Positions 60,411 to 64,000 of a DNA stretch of 64,000 nt are shown here, piece after piece (positions within the stretch are counted from its first letter, which is position 1; every line of letters begins with the position of its first letter). Origin of the DNA: Sipunculus nudus (taxonomy: Eukaryota > Annelida > Sipuncula > Golfingiida > Sipunculidae). The translations under genes were made by a program, and so were the position numbers. The notes beneath the pieces are model-generated. The model worked only from the letters and a program-made list of their open reading frames with translations, did not search any database and had not been told where the DNA came from. Location of the stretch: NCBI GenBank assembly GCA_026874595.1, contig CM049320.1, forward strand, positions 23,881,714 to 23,945,713, given 5' to 3'.

Positions 60411-61150
60411 CTGGGAGGATTAATCAAATTACCTAGCTTAAATTGCATAATTTAAAATAACTTGCCATTTTTTGAAACAAACATAATAGAACATAGATAC
60501 AAGATATAAACAATTAAATTTTGAACATCTACGAATATAGGATGAATAATAAAAATACAGCAAGCTAGTGCTACCGCCCTGTCACGTAGTTCCAAATCGA
60601 ATGTGTAAACTAACCCCACAAATAAGATAAGTAAGTAATAAAAATTGGAGGCGGTTACCTCCTCAAAAAATTAATAATAAGAGAAATAGTGAATGGCAAC
60701 ATTGGATGTTACTTAGATATTGTTATGTATTCTCTCACGAATTTTTACCTTCAAGTTATATTTAACTAATACATGTAGAGTTTTAAAAGTTTTGTCGAAC
60801 GGGCGTGGAAATGTCTCACCTGTCTATTTTATTTCTTTGCAATGATCACTCGAAACTAACTTAAGATGATTCTGAATATCTTAATTATCATAAATACAAA
60901 AACGAAAGTATAAGTATCTGGTACATTATAATCCGACTATCTTGTTCTTACAAAATAATGTTATACTTTACAACTAACAGCAGACGTGTTTGGTCATGAG
61001 TTACATGTAAAGAAGAGAGAGGCTATTCAGCTTTTAGAAACTATAATGCAATATATAAGTACAACGATCAAGATTTTTCTGTCGATGTTTACAGTTCCTG
61101 ATCAGTCCAATGTTTCTTGAGTTCAAGATAACGAAGTACAAAATACGTAC

Positions 61151-61252
61151 ACTGGCAGATGCATGTTCCACATTTGCTCCAAAGTCCAATAGAAGATTCA
61201 CCATGTTGGTGTCGCGCATCAAGATAGCTTGGATCAGAGATGTTATTCCCCT
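61151..61252 (-). CDS. Triplicated ankyrin exon, copy 3
   Basis: 102 nt, phase 0/0. RGITSLIQAILMRDTNMVNL then LLDFGANVEHASAS. Acceptor ctcacag, donor GTACGT. Differs from the other copies at one residue (S for P). Confidence 0.85.
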
Positions 61253-61435
61253 CTGTGAGGATTACGAAAATATACCTAGCTTTAGTTGCATAATTCAAAA
61301 TAACTGGTCATCTTATGGTAACAAACATAATAGAACATAGATATAAGATATAAACAATTAACGTTTCAACATATATATAGTCATGTGTTTCTGGTTCAGT
61401 ACAGATTCTTATTTTCTTCACCATCCCGATTTAAC

Positions 61436-61572
61436 CTGAAATACTTTGGATAATATATCCCACTTGCATATTTTGTTTCCTCTTCAATATCTGCACCTGC
61501 AGCATGGAGTTCTTTCACTTGATCGTATTGTTTTCCAAGAACAGCCAGCATAATAGCGGAGTATGCGCCGTC
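61436..61572 (-). CDS. Ankyrin exon with a C-terminal extension, second gene
   Basis: DGAYSAIMLAVLGKQYDQVK then ELHAAGADIEEE is an ankyrin repeat, followed by a short tyrosine-rich tail. With the donor GTTAAA the exon is 137 nt and leaves phase 2, which does not fit the next exon; the donor is uncertain. Confidence 0.55.
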
Positions 61573-62164
61573 CTAATAGGTATAAGTGGTCATTTCAAAG
61601 TGCATTAATTCTTATTATTTATGAATTTATATTGTAGACTAACATATAATGGTCTAAATGAAGTATCAAGTGTAACCTTGTGCTTTATTCCGTAACCTGG
61701 TAGTTTTTATGAAGATTATATATAATAAAGAATTTACTAAATAATAATGAAGTAATAAAAATATAATATTATTTACATCATGTCAGTCATATTTATATGA
61801 AAGCAAATAATGGATTTATAATCCATCAGGTTCCGTTTACATTAATTTGCATAGATTAATGGACTTTTCTCCATTTTTCATTCCACTGCCTGTTTTTTGT
61901 AATACTAAATGAATTCTTCAAATGTAGTACCTTTGTCTTTCTACATACAAAGGTCCCCAGAACCAACTTGCACACAGACACTTTTCCTGCCTGACATTTT
62001 ATTCTTATCGCAGCTAGATGTATTACCAATACATCATTATGTTTTGCTACAGACAATGAAAATGCCAAGCGTCATGCGTACTAAATATATGTGGACTAAT
62101 TAACCTTTTCATGTTCATTATAACAACAATTAAGCACACATGTGTGAGGACACATGGCATTTAC

Positions 62165-62262
62165 CTGATGTTTGCCAGGATCCGACGCTTCTGCTTGTTG
62201 TGACGCCTCCTCCGCTTCTTCTTGTTTTTCTTCACAAGCTACCATTAGGCAGTATTTCCAAC
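62165..62262 (-). pseudogene. Ankyrin-type exon with a one-base deletion
   Basis: 98 nt. Compared with 62750-62848 one T is missing after the eighth codon region (gcc-taatgg against gccttaatc). The start is therefore in one frame and MVACEEKQEEAEEASQQAEA in another. The flanking introns are also similar (for example cttttcctgcctga at about 61981 and 62669), so this is a duplicated pair. Confidence 0.65.
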
Positions 62263-62749
62263 CTTGAAAGGAGCGATATGTCTATAGACTATAGATTCAG
62301 CTTAAGCTTTGTCGTATAATTTTAATAATAATAGCGGAGTATCTGCGTCTTCCCTGTTTTAAGTGGTCATTTCAAAGTGCATACTTATTATAAGGGCATT
62401 ATATTATTATATATTGTAGCCTAACATATAATGGTATGCATGAAGTATTAAAATACACCTTGTGCTTTATTCTGTCACCAGGTTGTTTTTTATGAAGAGG
62501 TTAGATATAATGAAGAATTTATTAAATAATAATGAAAGTAATGAATATATAAGTTAATTTAAATCGTGTCAATCATATTTATATGAAAGCAAATAATGGA
62601 GTTATGATACATTAGTTGCCGCTTATCGCATTATTAATTTGGATAGAACCAGCTTGCACACAGACGCTTTTCCTGCCTGATATTTATAACCTTTATAGTT
62701 CACTATAACAACAATTAAGGACAAATGTATGAGGACACATGACATTTAC

Positions 62750-62848
62750 CTGATGCTGGCCACGATCCGACGCTTCTGCTTAAAGTAACACCTCCTCTGC
62801 CTCTTTATTTTTTTCTTCACAAGCTACGATTAAGGCAGTCTTTCCAGC
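62750..62848 (-). pseudogene. Ankyrin-type exon with an in-frame stop
   Basis: 99 nt with intact borders. AGKTALIVACEEKNKEAEEV then LL, a TAA stop, and AEASDRGQHQ. The sister exon at 62165-62262 shows the same sequence with different damage. Confidence 0.65.
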
Positions 62849-63145
62849 CTTTAAAGGTGCAATATGTCTATGGGCCATAATTTCAGCTTAAGCTTTGTCG
62901 TATAATCTTAATTTTATTTCTCGGGGAAAGATGTGGAGTCCATTCCATGTACCCTACCACTCTAACCTTTACATGAACATCTTACTTTTATAGAACATAT
63001 CAGGAATATCGTCATAAATCAAGAAAAGGTAAAGTGACATTCATTGAAGAGTTACCAACGTCACTAAAGAAAACAACTTCATCTCTCTCGAGGTAACGTA
63101 TTAATATATACATTTCATTTTACCTATTTCTTAAGAAATAAATAC

Positions 63146-63244
63146 CTTCTTGGCGTGATTCAGGTCGGATTCCTGTTCCAATGGCATCTTTAAAATGTGT
63201 ACGTGGGTCTCTCTAGTGGCTGTGATCAGACTGGTATCTCCATT
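63146..63244 (-). CDS. Ankyrin exon, second gene
   Basis: 99 nt, phase 0/0. NGDTSLITATRETHVHILKM then PLEQESDLNHAKK, a diverged but full repeat; donor GTATTT. Confidence 0.75.
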
Positions 63245-63559
63245 CTAACAGCAATAAACAAACATAACATATATTAGCGAGAACCCATGAATATCTATTG
63301 TAACAGACACAGCCTGGATGTGTCAAAGTTTTATTTTCATGTGAATGTTTAAATTATTTTTTTTTTCATCTTTAGATGCTTTTCAAATAATATAAGGTTG
63401 CCTGGGTTGCATACCCCGACATAAACCTGTTCATATAACTACTGGCGCCTAACAAAAATGTATTACCGCACTAATATAGGATAATTGCCTTGCTATTTTA
63501 CTGGTGACACATTGCTGAAACTAATTTTTATTTTACATTTAAAATTTTAAAAGACAAAC

Positions 63560-63658
63560 CTTGTTTGCCATATTGATGTGTGCGTCTGCTTTTACCAGAA
63601 CAATACATATATTATGGTAACCCCGAGCCACGGCCTTCATCAAAGCAGTTTCTCCCTT
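63560..63658 (-). CDS. Ankyrin exon, second gene
   Basis: 99 nt, phase 0/0. KGETALMKAVARGYHNICIV then LVKADAHINMANK; acceptor ctgcag, donor GTTTGT. Confidence 0.85.
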
Positions 63659-63751
63659 CTGCAGGGATAAGATAACAAACAATTAAACGTGCTCAATAGA
63701 TCAGGACACTTTTGTCTGCGTGCAAGTGTCTCCCTTATTTCTAGAAATTGC

Positions 63752-63832
63752 CTCGTCTTGGAGGTCTAAAGCAGCATGACATCTGACCAGGGCAGAAACG
63801 GTATTCTCATGACCATTATCCACAGACTTCAT
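63752..63832 (-). pseudogene. 5'-truncated ankyrin exon
   Basis: Open frame MKSVDNGHENTVSALVRCHA then ALDLQDE is an ankyrin repeat lacking its first residues. AT-rich sequence replaces the acceptor, and the donor is GC instead of GT. Confidence 0.5.
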
Positions 63833-64000
63833 TCATATTATTATATAATATATTCTTAATGCGAACGGCTCTTCCATATTATTCTGAGAAACTTTTGGTT
63901 AGGGCATTGAACAAAACTCCAGTTTATTTGCCCAATATCTAATTCATTAGAAGAGAGCACGCTCTGTGCACATGCTTCTTCTGGTCCAGTATGTTAACAT

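Larger units (their letters stand above)
58901..61380. repeat. Three tandem units of about 800-840 bp carrying one ankyrin exon each
   Basis: The marker gctaccgccctgtca begins at 58929, 59731 and 60570. Units 2 and 3 are very similar along their whole length, introns included. Unit 1 is more diverged in the intron but has the same exon. Confidence 0.85.
58177..64000 (-). other. Second ankyrin-exon gene, 3' part (5' end outside the window)
   Basis: Minus-strand exons from at least 63832 down to a stop at 58177-58179. They have the one-repeat-per-exon, mostly phase 0 layout of the first gene. At least four exons are intact, three of them copies of one another, and three or more are damaged. 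What lies upstream (lectin domains or not) cannot be seen. The frame joins around 61436 and 62262 are not clean, so the transcript may skip several exons. Confidence 0.6.

Noticed and set aside
1-64000. CRISPR arrays, bacterial operons, ribosome binding sites, rRNA genes
   Set aside because: The sequence is a spliced animal genome. The tandem units seen are 0.8-4 kb exon duplications or microsatellites, not spaced direct repeats, and no rRNA sequence was recognised.

Overview
This is a 64 kb piece of an AT-rich animal nuclear genome. Introns with GT/AG borders, long (TA)n microsatellites, a decayed LINE and Pearl-like elements (core repeats of about 147 bp with CCGT/ACGG microsatellites, a type described from bivalves) point to a lophotrochozoan, most likely a mollusc; the species cannot be told. 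Nearly all recognisable coding sequence is on the minus strand.

0-16.9 kb: one intronless gene of the chloride intracellular channel family (CLIC/EXC-4, 3424-4164, minus), then repeats: a 1.3 kb element with terminal inverted repeats (6.0-7.3 kb), TGACC-rich degenerate repeats (7.4-8.4 kb), a near-perfect 2 kb head-to-tail duplication (8.6-12.6 kb), (TA)n/(CTAT)n tracts and a 94 bp hairpin MITE (15.3 kb).

16.9-42.9 kb: a chain of minus-strand exons read from right to left. It encodes a signal peptide, two C-type lectin-like domains (CTLDs) split over two exons each, one transmembrane helix, a large unrecognised cytoplasmic region, and then a long ankyrin array. Most ankyrin exons hold one repeat in 99 nt and all are phase 0 on both sides. 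The last exon ends with a stop at 16911-16913. The phases fit perfectly from the signal peptide to the cytoplasmic side of the membrane helix, and again along the ankyrin array. Between those parts there are one apparent frameshift and two phase mismatches, so the join into one receptor gene is a hypothesis. Inside the array, 3.7-4.0 kb holding six ankyrin exons is duplicated head to tail, and a 5.2 kb LINE sits exactly at the junction. The two copies have decayed differently.

43-58 kb: mostly non-coding. Two minus-strand exons (about 50.1 and 52.0 kb) look like the start and end of a gene with the P2X7-type C-terminal domain; both carry an in-frame stop.

58.2-64 kb: the 3' part of a second ankyrin-exon gene on the minus strand, running off the right edge. 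It contains a three-fold tandem duplication of one ankyrin exon and several decayed exons.

The unusual feature is the pairing of an extracellular lectin module with an ankyrin module that grows and decays exon by exon through segmental duplication, in places together with transposable elements.
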